Shown here: positions 1-9,547 of the stretch, in pieces
Numbering within the stretch: the first letter of the stretch is position 1
Layout: every line of letters begins with the position of its first letter
Assembly: GCA_002449395.1 (NCBI GenBank)
Contig: DKDP01000033.1
Coordinates: 1-64,000, forward strand
DNA from: Ruminococcaceae bacterium UBA6845
GTDB taxonomy: Bacteria; Bacillota; Clostridia; Oscillospirales; Acutalibacteraceae
DNA: 64,000 nucleotides
Reading direction: 5' to 3'
Notes under the pieces: model-generated
Database searches by the model: none
Told to the model about the DNA's origin: nothing
The model's input: only the letters and a program-made list of their open reading frames with translations
Translations under genes and position numbers: made by a program

Positions 1-766
1 GTGAACCGTTATCGGAATACCAAGCTGCAACGGGTTCGTTGTTTTCAAACTGCTGCCAACATTCATATGCGATCTCGTATTTGTCTGCATCGACCTCTGA
101 AACCCATGCCGTTGCCTGCGGAACATCGCCGGGCTGATAGTTGAATTTTGCATTTTCAATCGTCGCCGCAGCGATAACGCTTGTCGACTGACTGTTTTCC
201 TGCACAACCAGATCATAGGTGTAATCATATATTTGATATTCGTGAACATCGAAAAGTTTAGTGAAAGTACCGATCGCATCCGGATGCTCACTGAAATATT
301 GTTTTGCTGCGTCTAAATCCATAGCAAAATTAACCGGGTCACCGGACGTGGGAGTGAAAGTATAAAGGTCCGCACTTTCAAAATGGTCAATAATCAGCCC
401 CCCGTCCTCATTTTCACTTGTAACGGTTCCTTTCGCTTGATAAGATGTTTCAATCTCTGTCTTGAGATCTGCCAGTGCGGTCTGCACCGCCTCACTGGCT
501 ACACCTCCATTTAGACTGCCGCTGCTTTTACTTACTTGCGTAGTTTCAACCACCGTACCATTCGAATCCTTAACGGAAACATTGGCGGTTACCTTGACTT
601 GTGTGTGATATGCGTGCTTATAATCAGTAGAATACATTACTCCTTGAGGGAGATAATCCGGCTTGGGAGGCTCGATGGCAAACACCGAAATCGACAATGG
701 TGATATCACCATACACAGCGCAAGCAGGACTGTCAGCAATTTGTTCTTTATTGTCATTCTTTTCAT
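1..766 (-). CDS. Secreted protein of unknown function, C-terminus beyond the window
   Basis: The reading frame stays open from an ATG at 766 to the left window edge (255 codons), behind an AGGAGCG ribosome binding site. The N-terminus MKRMTIKNKLL followed by a hydrophobic stretch and VFA is a typical Gram-positive signal peptide of about 30 residues. The mature part is acidic and rich in Thr, Ser and Val, with segments such as VKVTANVSVKDSNG that suggest beta-rich extracellular structure. No catalytic motif is visible and I recognise no family. Any cell-wall anchor would lie off the left edge. Confidence 0.7.
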   Translation of the reverse strand, partial: MKRMTIKNKLLTVLLALCMVISPLSISVFAIEPPKPDYLPQGVMYSTDYKHAYHTQVKVTANVSVKDSNGTVVETTQVSKSSGSLNGGVASEAVQTALADLKTEIETSYQAKGTVTSENEDGGLIIDHFESADLYTFTPTSGDPVNFAMDLDAAKQYFSEHPDAIGTFTKLFDVHEYQIYDYTYDLVVQENSQSTSVIAAATIENAKFNYQPGDVPQATAWVSEVDADKYEIAYECWQQFENNEPVAAWYSDNGS

Positions 767-814
767 ATTGTTTCGCTCCTTTCTGCGACTATAAATCCAT
801 TTTATTTTTATAAG

Positions 815-820
815 ATAATA
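815..820 (-). promoter_or_regulatory. Candidate extended -10 (TGGTATTAT) for the secreted-protein gene
   Basis: On the minus strand TATTAT is preceded by TGG, matching an extended -10 element, about 50 bases upstream of the ATG at 766. No good -35 is visible, which is common for extended -10 promoters. Confidence 0.4.
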
Positions 821-846
821 CCACAATTGAAGTATGATTACAGCAT

Positions 847-886
847 AATTCCCGAAGAGTCAATTGACACTTCGGGAATTTTTTCC
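847..886 (+). terminator. Rho-independent-type hairpin
   Basis: Arms AATTCCCGAAG (847-857) and CTTCGGGAATT (870-880) are perfectly complementary and are followed on the plus strand by a T tract. No plus-strand gene lies immediately upstream, so it may be left over from a lost gene. Confidence 0.6.
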
Positions 887-993
887 GTTTTCTGTGTTTT
901 GTGAAGCAGGCTGTATCACATACCCGCCACGAGGATTGGCAGAGAATCTATGCAGATTGTGTCAGTGAGCTGGCTAAACAAAGCAAAATTTTT

Positions 994-1035
994 GAGCTGT
1001 TTCATTCGATTTTTATGAATGAAACAGCTCTTTTT
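994..1035 (-). terminator. Bidirectional terminator downstream of murI
   Basis: A 14-base perfect stem (994-1007 with 1017-1030, arm GAGCTGTTTCATTC) lies just after the murI stop codon. T-rich sequence follows on both strands. Confidence 0.7.
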
Positions 1036-1852
1036 ATTCTTCAATATCAACCTGTTCGACTGTGCCGCCGAGGGCGTTGCCCATAAAAATGAGGGCGTGC
1101 TTTTCAAAATCCTCCGCATTGTCGCTGACGAAATATTTTCGTTCGCTTGTTTTCGATTCGCTGAGGATATCTCTTTCACCGAGGCCTTTTTTCAGTTCCT
1201 CTGCCGCCGCAACCGACGAGCTTATGACTGCAACTCCGTCGCCCATTATCTCGGTTATGATGTCATAAAGCAGTGGATAGTGGGTACAGCCGAGAACGAG
1301 GGTGTCGATGCCCTGCTCCTTCAGCGGAGTGAGGTATTCACGCAAAACCTCCTCGATGACCTGATCGCCCTTTTTAAAACGACCCTCCTCAACGAGAGGA
1401 ACCAGAAGCGGACACGCAAGGCTGATCACCTGTGCGCTTGGATCAAAGCTGTGTATCGTCTTTTCGTATGCACCGCTGTTGACTGTCGCATTCGTTGCGA
1501 TTACGCCGATTTTTTTATTTTTTGTCAGCTCCGCCGCCTTTTTCGATGCAGGGGCAACAACGCCGTAAACGGGAATATCACTGTATTTTTCCTCGATTTT
1601 ATCCCTTGCCGCCGAGTCTGCCGTGTTGCAGGCGATAACTATTGCTTTGATATTAAATCGGCTGAGGAACTTCACGTCGCTTAGGACATATTCTGTTATC
1701 TGTTCCTTTGAACGTGTTCCGTAGGGAACGTGAGCTGTGTCGCCGAAATAAATTATATTTTCGTTCGGCATCGTTTCGACTATGCTTTTAACGACGGTAA
1801 GTCCGCCGATTCCCGAGTCGAAAACACCGATATATTTCTCTTTTTCTGTCAT
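1034..1852 (-). CDS. murI: Glutamate racemase
   Basis: Interconverts L- and D-glutamate in the cytoplasm to supply D-Glu for peptidoglycan. The 272-aa length is normal for the family. The N-terminal DSGIGG motif (residues 12-17), the first catalytic cysteine in ACNTADSAA (Cys75) and the second in GCTHYPLL (Cys189, followed by His191) are all present. The start follows an AAAGGAT ribosome binding site. It lies upstream of no other gene on its strand and ends at a strong hairpin. murD, which uses D-Glu, is next door on the same strand, separated by a repeat element. Confidence 0.95.
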   Translation of the reverse strand: MTEKEKYIGVFDSGIGGLTVVKSIVETMPNENIIYFGDTAHVPYGTRSKEQITEYVLSDVKFLSRFNIKAIVIACNTADSAARDKIEEKYSDIPVYGVVAPASKKAAELTKNKKIGVIATNATVNSGAYEKTIHSFDPSAQVISLACPLLVPLVEEGRFKKGDQVIEEVLREYLTPLKEQGIDTLVLGCTHYPLLYDIITEIMGDGVAVISSSVAAAEELKKGLGERDILSESKTSERKYFVSDNAEDFEKHALIFMGNALGGTVEQVDIEE

Positions 1853-1968
1853 ATTTATCCTTTCGGGTTGTGGTGAGGTGTTTTATTATTCTAACGTCAA
1901 TTCCCCTAAAAAATATAGCTCTGATCTCAAAGTGGTGTCAACAAAAGTTAAGAATTGGAATTTTGCTA

Positions 1969-2078
1969 AGCCTCCCCTTGAAGCAAGGGGAGGGGAACCT
2001 CTTGCGGTGGTGGGGATTTATTTTTAAATAACCCCTTCGGCTCTTCGAGCCACCTCCCCTAACAATCAGGGGAGGCTG
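1969..2078 (+). repeat. Full copy of a palindromic dispersed repeat
   Basis: About 110 bases begin with AAGCCTCCCCTTG and end with CAGGGGAGGCT, so the ends are inverted repeats. Inside are further G-rich and C-rich stretches that could pair (GGTGGTGGGG against CCACCTCCCC). A second, shortened copy in the same orientation lies at 17908-17966. The length, terminal inverted repeats and lack of coding capacity resemble a MITE or a REP-type element. Confidence 0.7.
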
Positions 2079-2110
2079 TTTCCTGTGTTATATCAGCACG
2101 TGTTCCCATA

Positions 2111-3454
2111 TTAAAGCGCATTTACAATCTTCTTAAAGTGATCGCCACGCTCCTCAAAGCAGGTATACTGATCGAATGAGCTGGTGGTCGGTGAAAGAAG
2201 AACCGTGTCCCCGCTCTCGGCAATTTTGTTTGCCTCGGCAACCGCCTCATCGAGCGTTGTTACAACAATTCCGTCGTCACCGACAAGATCCTTTACAAGA
2301 CGGGGTCCGCAGGCGCCAAAACCGACAACCTTTTTCACGCACCCGAGGTGCTTTTTCATCTCGTCCATCGGCAGACCCTTTTCAAAGCCGCCAACGAGTA
2401 GTATTACACCGTGATCAAACGCTTTGAGAGCGGTTATTGTTGCGTCGGTGTTGGTTCCCTTGGAATCATTATAATACTTAACTCCGTTGATCTCACGAAC
2501 AAATTCGATTCGATGCTCAACGCCCCTGAACGACGATACGGCGTCGAGAATAACATCGTTTGAAATTCCGATCGCCTTTGCCGCAGAAACGGCAATCATC
2601 ACATTCTGCAAATTGTGCTTGCCGACGATTTTAATCGCATCGAGCGGAATAATTTTCTCGCCCTTTATCTCGATATAGCCGTCCTTTGCGATACAGTCGG
2701 CGTTCTCGGTGTCAATGCTGAAGCTCTCTTTAACGCACTTAACGGGATAGCGATCCGTGTACTCCTTAACGACGGGATCATCCGCATTGAGCAGAAAAAC
2801 GTCGTTCTCCGCCATATTTCTGTAAACCTCGGTCTTTGACTTGTAGTAATTATCAAGACTGCCCATAAAGTCGATATGATCGGGAGTAAGGTTAATTATC
2901 GTTGCAACCTCGGGACGGAACCTGTCGATATTAACAAGCTGGAAATTGGAAATTTCCAGGGCAATGTAATGTCCGCCCTCCTCCATAAGGCCGTTTTCCG
3001 TCACAATCTCACAAAGCGGGATACCGATATTTCCGCAAAGGTGCGCCTTTCCCGGAAATGCACGGCGGAGAATCTCATATGTAAGCGTTGATGTGGTTGT
3101 TTTTCCGTTCGTGCCCGTTATTGCAATATAATGCTGAGGCTTTGCGACCTGATACGCAAGCTCAATCTCTGTGATAACGGAGATGCCGCGCTCCTCAAGT
3201 CTCCTGATCATCGGACTTCTGTACGGAACACCCGGATTCTTGGCAACGAGATCAAAGTCACGCTCGAAAACGGACATATCCTGTCCGACGATTTCAACTC
3301 CGTTTTCATTGAGAAAATCAATTTCCTTTATCTCTTCCCTTTTCTTGCTCTCGGAAAGAGTAACCTCGGCGCCGAGTTTTTTAAGCACTCTTATCGCCGC
3401 CATACCGCTGCGTGCAAGACCGATTACAAGAACCTTTTTTCCTGAAAAATCCAT
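2111..3454 (-). CDS. murD: UDP-N-acetylmuramoyl-L-alanine--D-glutamate ligase
   Basis: Adds D-glutamate to UDP-MurNAc-L-Ala with ATP, the second amino-acid step of peptidoglycan precursor synthesis. The 447-aa protein has the N-terminal UDP-binding domain (VLVIGLARSGMAA, residues 8-20), the Mur ligase P-loop ITGTNGKTTT (112-121), the central segment NLTPDHIDFMGS and the C-terminal ligase domain with YNDSKGTNTDAT. Length and motif order are standard. The start follows a GGGGGTT ribosome binding site. The neighbour murI provides its D-Glu substrate. Confidence 0.95.
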   Translation of the reverse strand: MDFSGKKVLVIGLARSGMAAIRVLKKLGAEVTLSESKKREEIKEIDFLNENGVEIVGQDMSVFERDFDLVAKNPGVPYRSPMIRRLEERGISVITEIELAYQVAKPQHYIAITGTNGKTTTSTLTYEILRRAFPGKAHLCGNIGIPLCEIVTENGLMEEGGHYIALEISNFQLVNIDRFRPEVATIINLTPDHIDFMGSLDNYYKSKTEVYRNMAENDVFLLNADDPVVKEYTDRYPVKCVKESFSIDTENADCIAKDGYIEIKGEKIIPLDAIKIVGKHNLQNVMIAVSAAKAIGISNDVILDAVSSFRGVEHRIEFVREINGVKYYNDSKGTNTDATITALKAFDHGVILLVGGFEKGLPMDEMKKHLGCVKKVVGFGACGPRLVKDLVGDDGIVVTTLDEAVAEANKIAESGDTVLLSPTTSSFDQYTCFEERGDHFKKIVNAL

Positions 3455-3584
3455 ATATTAACCCCCGAACTGCTGTATACATATTAAAACTAAACTATAT
3501 TATATTACCCACGTCCGAAAAAGTCAATCGAAACAGGAAGTATCCTTTCGTCAAAATGAATAAAAAAGAGGGCGATTGTTTTAT

Positions 3585-3613
3585 TTGAAAAAAAGGAGAA
3601 TATATGATATAAT
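3585..3613 (+). promoter_or_regulatory. Sigma-A promoter of the ceramidase-like gene
   Basis: TTGAAA (3585-3590), a 17-base spacer and TATAAT (3608-3613) preceded by TGA form a near-consensus promoter 45 bases upstream of the ATG at 3659. Confidence 0.75.
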
Positions 3614-3658
3614 CAATTATCATAGGAATAATATCATTTTCCAAAAGGAGACAGAATT

Positions 3659-5545
3659 ATGAAAAAGATTCTTTTGTCCGTTCTTTCGGTTGCTCTCTGT
3701 CTTTGCCTTGTCGTTCCCATCGGCGTAACGGCTTTTGCAAAGAATGAGGAAGCCCCGATTGTTGCGGAGTCCAACGTAACTCTTGAGGAATACCTTGCCG
3801 ATGCCGAAGCTCACGGCAACAAGGTTCAGGTAGTGAACGGCGGCGTTAACGACACTCTTGACAAGATCGGCGACGCTTTCGGTGATCTTGCCTCGACAGA
3901 TCTCAAGACCGTATTTATGAAAGCTCTTGCAAAGGCAATCAACCTTTTGAGCAACACGCTCATTAACTTTATCGGCAAGGCTCTCGGTTTTGTTATTCCG
4001 CAGACCTCCGTTATTCACGATTTTGCCGGCTTCAATCTTGATGATTACGGCAATTTCTACAAGGGAATGTCGGAGTTCCTCGACGCTCCGGCGGCAGGCG
4101 CAAAATGGCATCTCGGCTATGCTCAGGCTTCAATCCTCCCCGATGATTTCGGCGAAACGCCTTACACAATGGGCGGCTACGGCCTGATGGCTACCACAAC
4201 AGAGACCTTTGACGGACTTTGGGTTCGTACAATCGTTCTCAATGACGGCACAGGCAGAGGAAATGTTGCATTCTGCGTGCTCGACGCTATCGGAATTGCC
4301 AACGCAGACGTTCGTCTTATCCGTGAGGCAATCTCGGACTTTGCTGCGGCAAACAACATTGTCAGCGTGAATGTTTCCGTTACACACACCCACAGCGGAA
4401 TTGACCTTCAGGGCGTTTGGGACAACACGGTCAATAACGTACTGAATAATCTCATCCTTTCAAATCTCGGACTTTCCGACATTCACAGCGGCGTCAACCG
4501 TACATTCCTTAACAAGATAATCGAGCAGTGCTCGGCCACGATCAAGTCGGCTTATGCCGATATGACTGCCGGTACTCTCACCCTTGCAAAGAAGGACATT
4601 GCGGATGACTATCTCCGTGACAGAACCGCTCCCTACACATTTGACGGCAATCTTTACCGACTTATGTTCACTCCCGACAATAAGAATGAAAAGGGCACGG
4701 TAATCGCAACATTCAGCGCACATCCCGAGAACTCGGGCTACGGTCACGTTGTTATCTCTGCCGACTTCGTTCCTTACATCGAGGAGGTTGTCAACAAGGC
4801 GGGCTACAACTTCATCTATATTCAGGGCTGTATCGGTACAATCACCTATCAGCGCGGTGCATCCGATGACGGTCTTGACCTTACAAGACACGAAGAGGCT
4901 GTAAGATACGGCTATGAGATGGGTTACATAATCCTCGGTCTCACAAAGAGCGAGGCGGAGTGCAAGAAGATGAACTATGCACTCGGCGACTTCCTCGGCG
5001 AGGCTGAGTACGGCGCAAACGAGGGCTACACCTCCTGGTATAAGGATTGGAAATCGGTCAGCGAGACCGAGGTTGCTCCGATGCTTAACATTGCGCACAA
5101 GCAGTACATCATTGAGGTTTCCAATGTTCTGATGGATATCGTCGGCAAGACGGGCATTACGGACTATTTCTTCCTCTATGACAAGACTGCCGACAAGTAC
5201 TACACCGTTACCGAGGCAGGCTATATGGAGCTTGGCGATTCGCTCCTCGTTGAGCTTTGCCCGGGCGAGACATACGGCGAGCTTCTTATGGGCGGCGACG
5301 GTCTCAAGGGATTCAAGTACAAGTCGCTCCGTGAGACATACGGCGAAAACATCATCGTATTCGACCTTATGAACGACGCCATCGGCTACATTGAGCCCGA
5401 CGACGATTTCGTAATGGCAGGCGTTCAGTACAGCGAGAAGAAAGAATCCTTCGACACAGATACATGGTGTCTTATCTCTTGGGGTCAGAACACGGCTTCA
5501 AAGGTAATCTCCGAATTTATGGATCTCGTTGACAGCGTTAAATAA
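3659..5545 (+). CDS. Secreted neutral/alkaline ceramidase-like hydrolase
   Basis: The 628-aa protein begins with a clear signal peptide (about residues 1-28, ending AFA). After an amphipathic region (65-110) comes sequence resembling the neutral/alkaline non-lysosomal ceramidase family: MGGYGL, the metal-site motif VTHTHSG (241-247) and the later SAHPENSGYG-type segment. By family knowledge such enzymes split ceramide into sphingosine and fatty acid with zinc. Substrate here is inferred. AAAGGAG precedes the ATG and a terminator follows, so it is a single-gene unit. It could act on other N-acyl lipids. Confidence 0.7.
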   Translation: MKKILLSVLSVALCLCLVVPIGVTAFAKNEEAPIVAESNVTLEEYLADAEAHGNKVQVVNGGVNDTLDKIGDAFGDLASTDLKTVFMKALAKAINLLSNTLINFIGKALGFVIPQTSVIHDFAGFNLDDYGNFYKGMSEFLDAPAAGAKWHLGYAQASILPDDFGETPYTMGGYGLMATTTETFDGLWVRTIVLNDGTGRGNVAFCVLDAIGIANADVRLIREAISDFAAANNIVSVNVSVTHTHSGIDLQGVWDNTVNNVLNNLILSNLGLSDIHSGVNRTFLNKIIEQCSATIKSAYADMTAGTLTLAKKDIADDYLRDRTAPYTFDGNLYRLMFTPDNKNEKGTVIATFSAHPENSGYGHVVISADFVPYIEEVVNKAGYNFIYIQGCIGTITYQRGASDDGLDLTRHEEAVRYGYEMGYIILGLTKSEAECKKMNYALGDFLGEAEYGANEGYTSWYKDWKSVSETEVAPMLNIAHKQYIIEVSNVLMDIVGKTGITDYFFLYDKTADKYYTVTEAGYMELGDSLLVELCPGETYGELLMGGDGLKGFKYKSLRETYGENIIVFDLMNDAIGYIEPDDDFVMAGVQYSEKKESFDTDTWCLISWGQNTASKVISEFMDLVDSVK

Positions 5546-5560
5546 ATCCGAATAAACTTT

Positions 5561-5598
5561 AAGACGGAAATCGGTTATCCCGGTTTCCGTCTTTTTTA
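5561..5598 (+). terminator. Terminator of the ceramidase-like gene
   Basis: Stem AAGACGGAAATCG (5561-5573) with CGGTTTCCGTCTT (5581-5593), then a run of six Ts. Confidence 0.85.
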
Positions 5599-5626
5599 TG
5601 CAATAATCTGTTTTGTACTGTAAAAT

Positions 5627-6343
5627 TCACTTTACTGCTTTCAGCCACTGCTCTGCGATGAGCATATGACCTGCAACAGACGGATGAGTTCCGTCCCACA
5701 TAAAGTATTCGGTTTTTGATTTTGAAATTTTCTCGGCAAAGAGATCATAGAGCGGGACAAAAATATCCGCTTCCGATTCTGCAACACGTCTCGCCGCCGC
5801 TCTCGTCAGCTGAATTGCGGCGGATTTATAATCCATCGCTTCCTGCGTTTCGTTTCGGTCGGGTCTGCCCGTATCGGGCTCACACTCAATATGCGGAGTG
5901 TAGCGGTAAGAAAGATCATCCTTCGAAATCGGGAAATAAAACGGTTCAAGGACAATAATTTTCGTCTGCGGAAGCGCCTTTCTCGTCCGTTCGATTGCCT
6001 CCAAAAGATTTTTCTCATAGCTTTCCCTTACCTGAGAAACAGTCAATCCGTTGAGAAATCCGAACAGTCCGTCATTCGTTCCCGCAAGGATGCTGAGCAC
6101 CGTCGGAGCATTGTCAATGACATCCTCCTGCCACGTTTCAAGCAGCTTACCCATCGTTGCGCCGGAATATCCCTTGTTGACGAATCTCGGTCTGCGCTCC
6201 GAATTTTCATATGCCAGCTTTGCCGACACAATGAACTGATATCCGTGACCCATAATGTGATTGCAGTCCATTTTTCTGCCACGGTTGCCGTCCGTTATCG
6301 AATCCCCCGAGAAGAGTACAATATCATTGCCGTCAAGATACAT
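5627..6343 (-). CDS. SGNH/GDSL-family esterase
   Basis: A 238-aa cytoplasmic-looking protein (no signal peptide). The SGNH blocks are visible: GDSIT with the nucleophile Ser near residue 15, GTND in LAGTNDG and DGTHPSVAGH near the C-terminus carrying the Asp-His pair. The family includes acyl esterases and carbohydrate deacetylases. Its ATG overlaps the prmA stop codon by one base (TAATG), so translation is probably coupled and it closes the operon yhaM-like, phosphodiesterase, prmA, esterase. The substrate cannot be told from sequence. Confidence 0.85.
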   Translation of the reverse strand: MYLDGNDIVLFSGDSITDGNRGRKMDCNHIMGHGYQFIVSAKLAYENSERRPRFVNKGYSGATMGKLLETWQEDVIDNAPTVLSILAGTNDGLFGFLNGLTVSQVRESYEKNLLEAIERTRKALPQTKIIVLEPFYFPISKDDLSYRYTPHIECEPDTGRPDRNETQEAMDYKSAAIQLTRAAARRVAESEADIFVPLYDLFAEKISKSKTEYFMWDGTHPSVAGHMLIAEQWLKAVK

Positions 6344-7269
6344 TATTTTTTCAACCTCGTTTCAAAGCACAGCCAGCCGCTGCTCTCGTGTCTGCCGACA
6401 ACCTCAAAGCCGTATTTACCAAATGCGTCGAGAACATCCTGCTCCCTTGTGTCGATTATGCCCGACGTAATGTACAGTCCGTCATCCTTGAGGAATTTAC
6501 CGACATCTTTGGTGAACATCACGATTATATCTGCAACAATATTAGCAACGACAACATCGTATTTGCCCGTCACCTTGTCGGTGAGGTTGCCCTGAAATAC
6601 AGTGAATTTCGGCTCTGTAAAGCCGTTCATTTCGCCGTTCTCCCTCGCCGTCTTAACGGCAAGCTCGTCGATATCAACGCCCGTAGCGCTCTTTGCACCG
6701 AGGAGAAGTCCTGCGACGCCGAGTATTCCGCTGCCGCAGCCGATGTCGAGCAATTCCGTGTCCGGTGTAATATGATTCTCGAGAGTTTCGAGGCAAAGAC
6801 GTGTCGTGTCATGTCCGCCGCTGCCGAACGCAAGACCCGGTTCAATATCGAGCACAGCTCTGTCTCCCGCATCATAATCATTGTCCCATACGGGGCGAAT
6901 CAGGAGCTTCTTGCCGACAGGCATCGGCTTGAAATATTCTTTCCAATTGTTCTCCCAATCCTGATTGCGGCACACGCTGAGGTCAATCTCGTGCTTTATC
7001 CCCTCCGCATTGTAACGCTCGGAAAGGAACGCTACCGCCTCGGCAGGGCTTTCCTCGGGCGAGATATAGACGTGAATCGTCGCCTTGTTCCTGTCCTTTT
7101 TGAGCAGATCCTCGTCGATCAGGTCAATGTGCGCAATCTCCCACGCTGCCTCTTCAAGATCGCTGTAATCCTCAATATAAATTCCGTAGGGAACGACCAT
7201 CTGAGCAATATTGCCCGCCGTCTCCACGTCCTTTGAATCAATGTGAATTTTTACTTCTGTCCAGTCCAT
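6343..7269 (-). CDS. prmA: Ribosomal protein L11 methyltransferase
   Basis: An SAM-dependent enzyme that methylates lysines of ribosomal protein L11 (rplK is at 52.7 kb in this window). The 308-aa protein has the N-terminal substrate-recognition domain starting MDWTEVKIHIDS and the motif I LLDIGCGSGILG in the C-terminal Rossmann half, preceded by AFGSGGHDTT, which is typical of PrmA. Later VVANIVADII matches motif IV. Length is normal. It sits 9 bases after the secreted phosphodiesterase gene and overlaps the SGNH esterase. Confidence 0.93.
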   Translation of the reverse strand: MDWTEVKIHIDSKDVETAGNIAQMVVPYGIYIEDYSDLEEAAWEIAHIDLIDEDLLKKDRNKATIHVYISPEESPAEAVAFLSERYNAEGIKHEIDLSVCRNQDWENNWKEYFKPMPVGKKLLIRPVWDNDYDAGDRAVLDIEPGLAFGSGGHDTTRLCLETLENHITPDTELLDIGCGSGILGVAGLLLGAKSATGVDIDELAVKTARENGEMNGFTEPKFTVFQGNLTDKVTGKYDVVVANIVADIIVMFTKDVGKFLKDDGLYITSGIIDTREQDVLDAFGKYGFEVVGRHESSGWLCFETRLKK

Positions 7270-7278
7270 ACTTACTCC

Positions 7279-8394
7279 TTATTTTATCCATCCGATACCG
7301 TTTTTGATAAGCTCGGGGAGATTTATTATCGCTTTAAAAAGTGACTTTGAAAGCGTTGTTACCGCATTCATAATATACTTAACAAGATCAAATTTTTCAA
7401 CCTGCTTGTTTTCAAGCGGCTTAATCTCGTCCAGGTTTGCTGTGTAAGAGATCTTTGTTCTGACCGCCGCATGGTCGGAGAGATGTCCGTCCCACGAGAT
7501 TTCGTCACAGTCGAAGCCGTCATAAACCGCCTCAATAAGCTCAAACGAAACGCCTGCGCCGTCACGGTAATACACATGGTCGAGAGTGTCCCACACCCTC
7601 GGGTAAGCGCAGCCGTAACGCTCATACATTTCGCCGTAGGTAAAATCATAGTTTCCGCCGTTGTTATATTCGATCCACACATCCTTGAAGCCGTGACCGA
7701 TGAAGTCGTCCATCAGCTTTTGACAAAGGTCGATTTTATACTGTCCGTTTTTGTACCCCTCACGGAAAACGGAGTAATTCGTGTTAAAATCACCAGTCAG
7801 TATAACCGCTCTGTCGGTTCCCGAGTGCTCCTCAACAAGCTCAATAAGCTGATCAAACTGATCCGCTTTCGCCTGCATCGACTTCTCGTCCTCCCAAGCG
7901 TCGGCGTGGATGTTGTAGACGTCGATATAAACTCCGTCGGCAACCTCGACCGTGCAGTAAAGAATACCTTTCGGAGTCAGCTCGTCCGATCCGCAGTCGT
8001 AAACTCCGTAAGCCGATTTCCACGGCACTCTGCCGACATTGTAAATCGGATATTTTGAAAAAAGATTCAGTCCGTCACCGACAGCAACTCCTCCGCTCGT
8101 CTCGGTAGCATACTGCATATCAAGACCGTTTTTGAGAATCGGATGAAGATTAAAATCCTCCTGTGCACTGAGAATATCGCAGTCCGAAGCGTTGATCTCC
8201 TTTGCAATCAGCTTTGTCGCCTTGATCGGGTCACGCTTAGTTGACGACAGTGCCGCAGGGATCGGGAGTCCGTCAACATTGAAAGAAACAAGATTCAGCG
8301 TGCCAGTTACCATGTTTCCATCCTCGGCAAAGGCAAATGATGCACAGCCGATAAACAGCACAACCGCCAAAAGAATACTGAAGATTTTTTTCAT
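7279..8394 (-). CDS. Secreted endonuclease/exonuclease/phosphatase-family protein, sphingomyelinase-like
   Basis: A 371-aa protein with a signal peptide (residues 1-23, ending AFA) and an EEP fold. Visible residues are Asn39 in LVSFNVDG, Glu79 in LSAQED, YNIHAD, LTGDFN, the DHVYYRDG segment and the final catalytic SDH in LSDHAAV. Within EEP the KGILYCTVE and FSKYPI segments resemble bacterial neutral sphingomyelinases, but DNA or other phosphodiesters are possible substrates. The C-terminal 40 residues form an amphipathic helix-like tail ending KAIINLPELIKNGIGWIK. GGGGGAT precedes the start. It is in an operon with a YhaM-like nuclease and prmA. Confidence 0.75.
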   Translation of the reverse strand: MKKIFSILLAVVLFIGCASFAFAEDGNMVTGTLNLVSFNVDGLPIPAALSSTKRDPIKATKLIAKEINASDCDILSAQEDFNLHPILKNGLDMQYATETSGGVAVGDGLNLFSKYPIYNVGRVPWKSAYGVYDCGSDELTPKGILYCTVEVADGVYIDVYNIHADAWEDEKSMQAKADQFDQLIELVEEHSGTDRAVILTGDFNTNYSVFREGYKNGQYKIDLCQKLMDDFIGHGFKDVWIEYNNGGNYDFTYGEMYERYGCAYPRVWDTLDHVYYRDGAGVSFELIEAVYDGFDCDEISWDGHLSDHAAVRTKISYTANLDEIKPLENKQVEKFDLVKYIMNAVTTLSKSLFKAIINLPELIKNGIGWIK

Positions 8395-8414
8395 AATAAT
8401 CCCCCCCGATTGTA

Positions 8415-9386
8415 TCAGAACAAATCCGCTTTCGGCTTGATATCCTTAAGTCCGTGATTATAGAGCTTCCTGTTTTCGAGCGCCCACTGTCTCGGCGTAA
8501 AGTCACCCGACTCAACCTCGGAAACCGCCTGTGAAATTTCGTAGATTCGTGCGTCCAGCATATCGAGCTGTGAAAGGATCTCCGCCTCAAGGAACATCGG
8601 TCTGACTGCCGCCCCAAACTCCGGTTCGCCGTGATGGGAAATCACCATATGCTCAACAAGCGTAAGCAACTCCCTGTCCGTGCCGAGCTCCTCGCCGATT
8701 TTTTCTATATTCATAGCACCCTTAACAAGGTGTCCTATAAGCGTGCCCTCGACCGTGTAGCCGGATGCAATTCCCGTCTCGGAGACCTCAAATTCGCCGA
8801 TTTTGGCAATATCGTGAAGAATTACGCCCGAGAAAAGCAGATCCTTTTCAACCGACGGGTAAATTTCCGCAACGCTCTGCGCCATTCTCAGAATCGAAAG
8901 CGTATGATAAAGCAGTCCGCCCCTGATTGCATGGTGAAGCTTGAACGCCGCAGGCCAATAAAGCATCGCCGTCTTATTCTGCTCCAACACGGTCATAACG
9001 AGCGTTTTAAGCTGAGCATTTTCAAAGTCATTGACGACATCGACAATCGCCGAATACATCGCCTCGCCCGAATACTCGGCGCTCGGAACATAGTCCTCGA
9101 TCCTCACTCCGTCGGAATCGTTGGCAAGCCGCACTCTGTCAACACGCATCTGCGGTGCGTCGTTAAAAATCGAAATTGAACCACGAACCTTTAGCAATGA
9201 ATTTTGCTTTATAAATCCGTAAATTTCTTCCTTATAGTCCCAGAGCTTAGCACCTATCTCTCCCGAGCTGTCGGTCAGGACAAGGTCAAGATAAGGTATT
9301 CCCTTCGCCGTCTTTTTGACCTCAAGATTTTTTACGAGGCAAAAGCCCTCGACCGTTCCGTTATCATTTATTTCGGTAAAATTCAT
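8415..9386 (-). CDS. yhaM: OB-fold plus HD-domain 3'-5' exoribonuclease, YhaM-like
   Basis: The chosen start (ATG at 9386) has a GGAGAGG ribosome binding site and gives 323 aa, close to Bacillus YhaM. The upstream in-frame extension has none. The N-terminus is an OB-fold nucleic-acid-binding domain (LVLTDSSGEIGAKLWD), followed by a metal-dependent HD domain with HHAIRGGLLYHT and LHDIAKIGEF, and a later EHMVISHHGEPEFGA segment. The family degrades RNA from the 3' end and is also linked to cyclic nucleotide or DNA functions. It heads the operon reaching to 5627. Confidence 0.85.
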   Translation of the reverse strand: MNFTEINDNGTVEGFCLVKNLEVKKTAKGIPYLDLVLTDSSGEIGAKLWDYKEEIYGFIKQNSLLKVRGSISIFNDAPQMRVDRVRLANDSDGVRIEDYVPSAEYSGEAMYSAIVDVVNDFENAQLKTLVMTVLEQNKTAMLYWPAAFKLHHAIRGGLLYHTLSILRMAQSVAEIYPSVEKDLLFSGVILHDIAKIGEFEVSETGIASGYTVEGTLIGHLVKGAMNIEKIGEELGTDRELLTLVEHMVISHHGEPEFGAAVRPMFLEAEILSQLDMLDARIYEISQAVSEVESGDFTPRQWALENRKLYNHGLKDIKPKADLF

Positions 9387-9547
9387 ACGAACCTCTCCAA
9401 TCCGATAAATATATATTGATTGTATCACATAAAGGGCAAAAAAGAAAGAATTTCCTTGCAAAAGATGCCGCCGTATGTTAAAATTTTTTTACTGAGGCTT
9501 TCGCCGAATATCCGTCGGTGAAAGCCGAAAACTCGGAAGGTGTTTAA

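Noticed and set aside
901..1086. Frame starting GTG with HEDWQRIYADCV, reminiscent of an insertion-sequence accessory protein
   Set aside because: Only about 20 residues show any likeness, the rest overlaps the murI terminator and gene, and no start signals or transposase are nearby. At most a relic.
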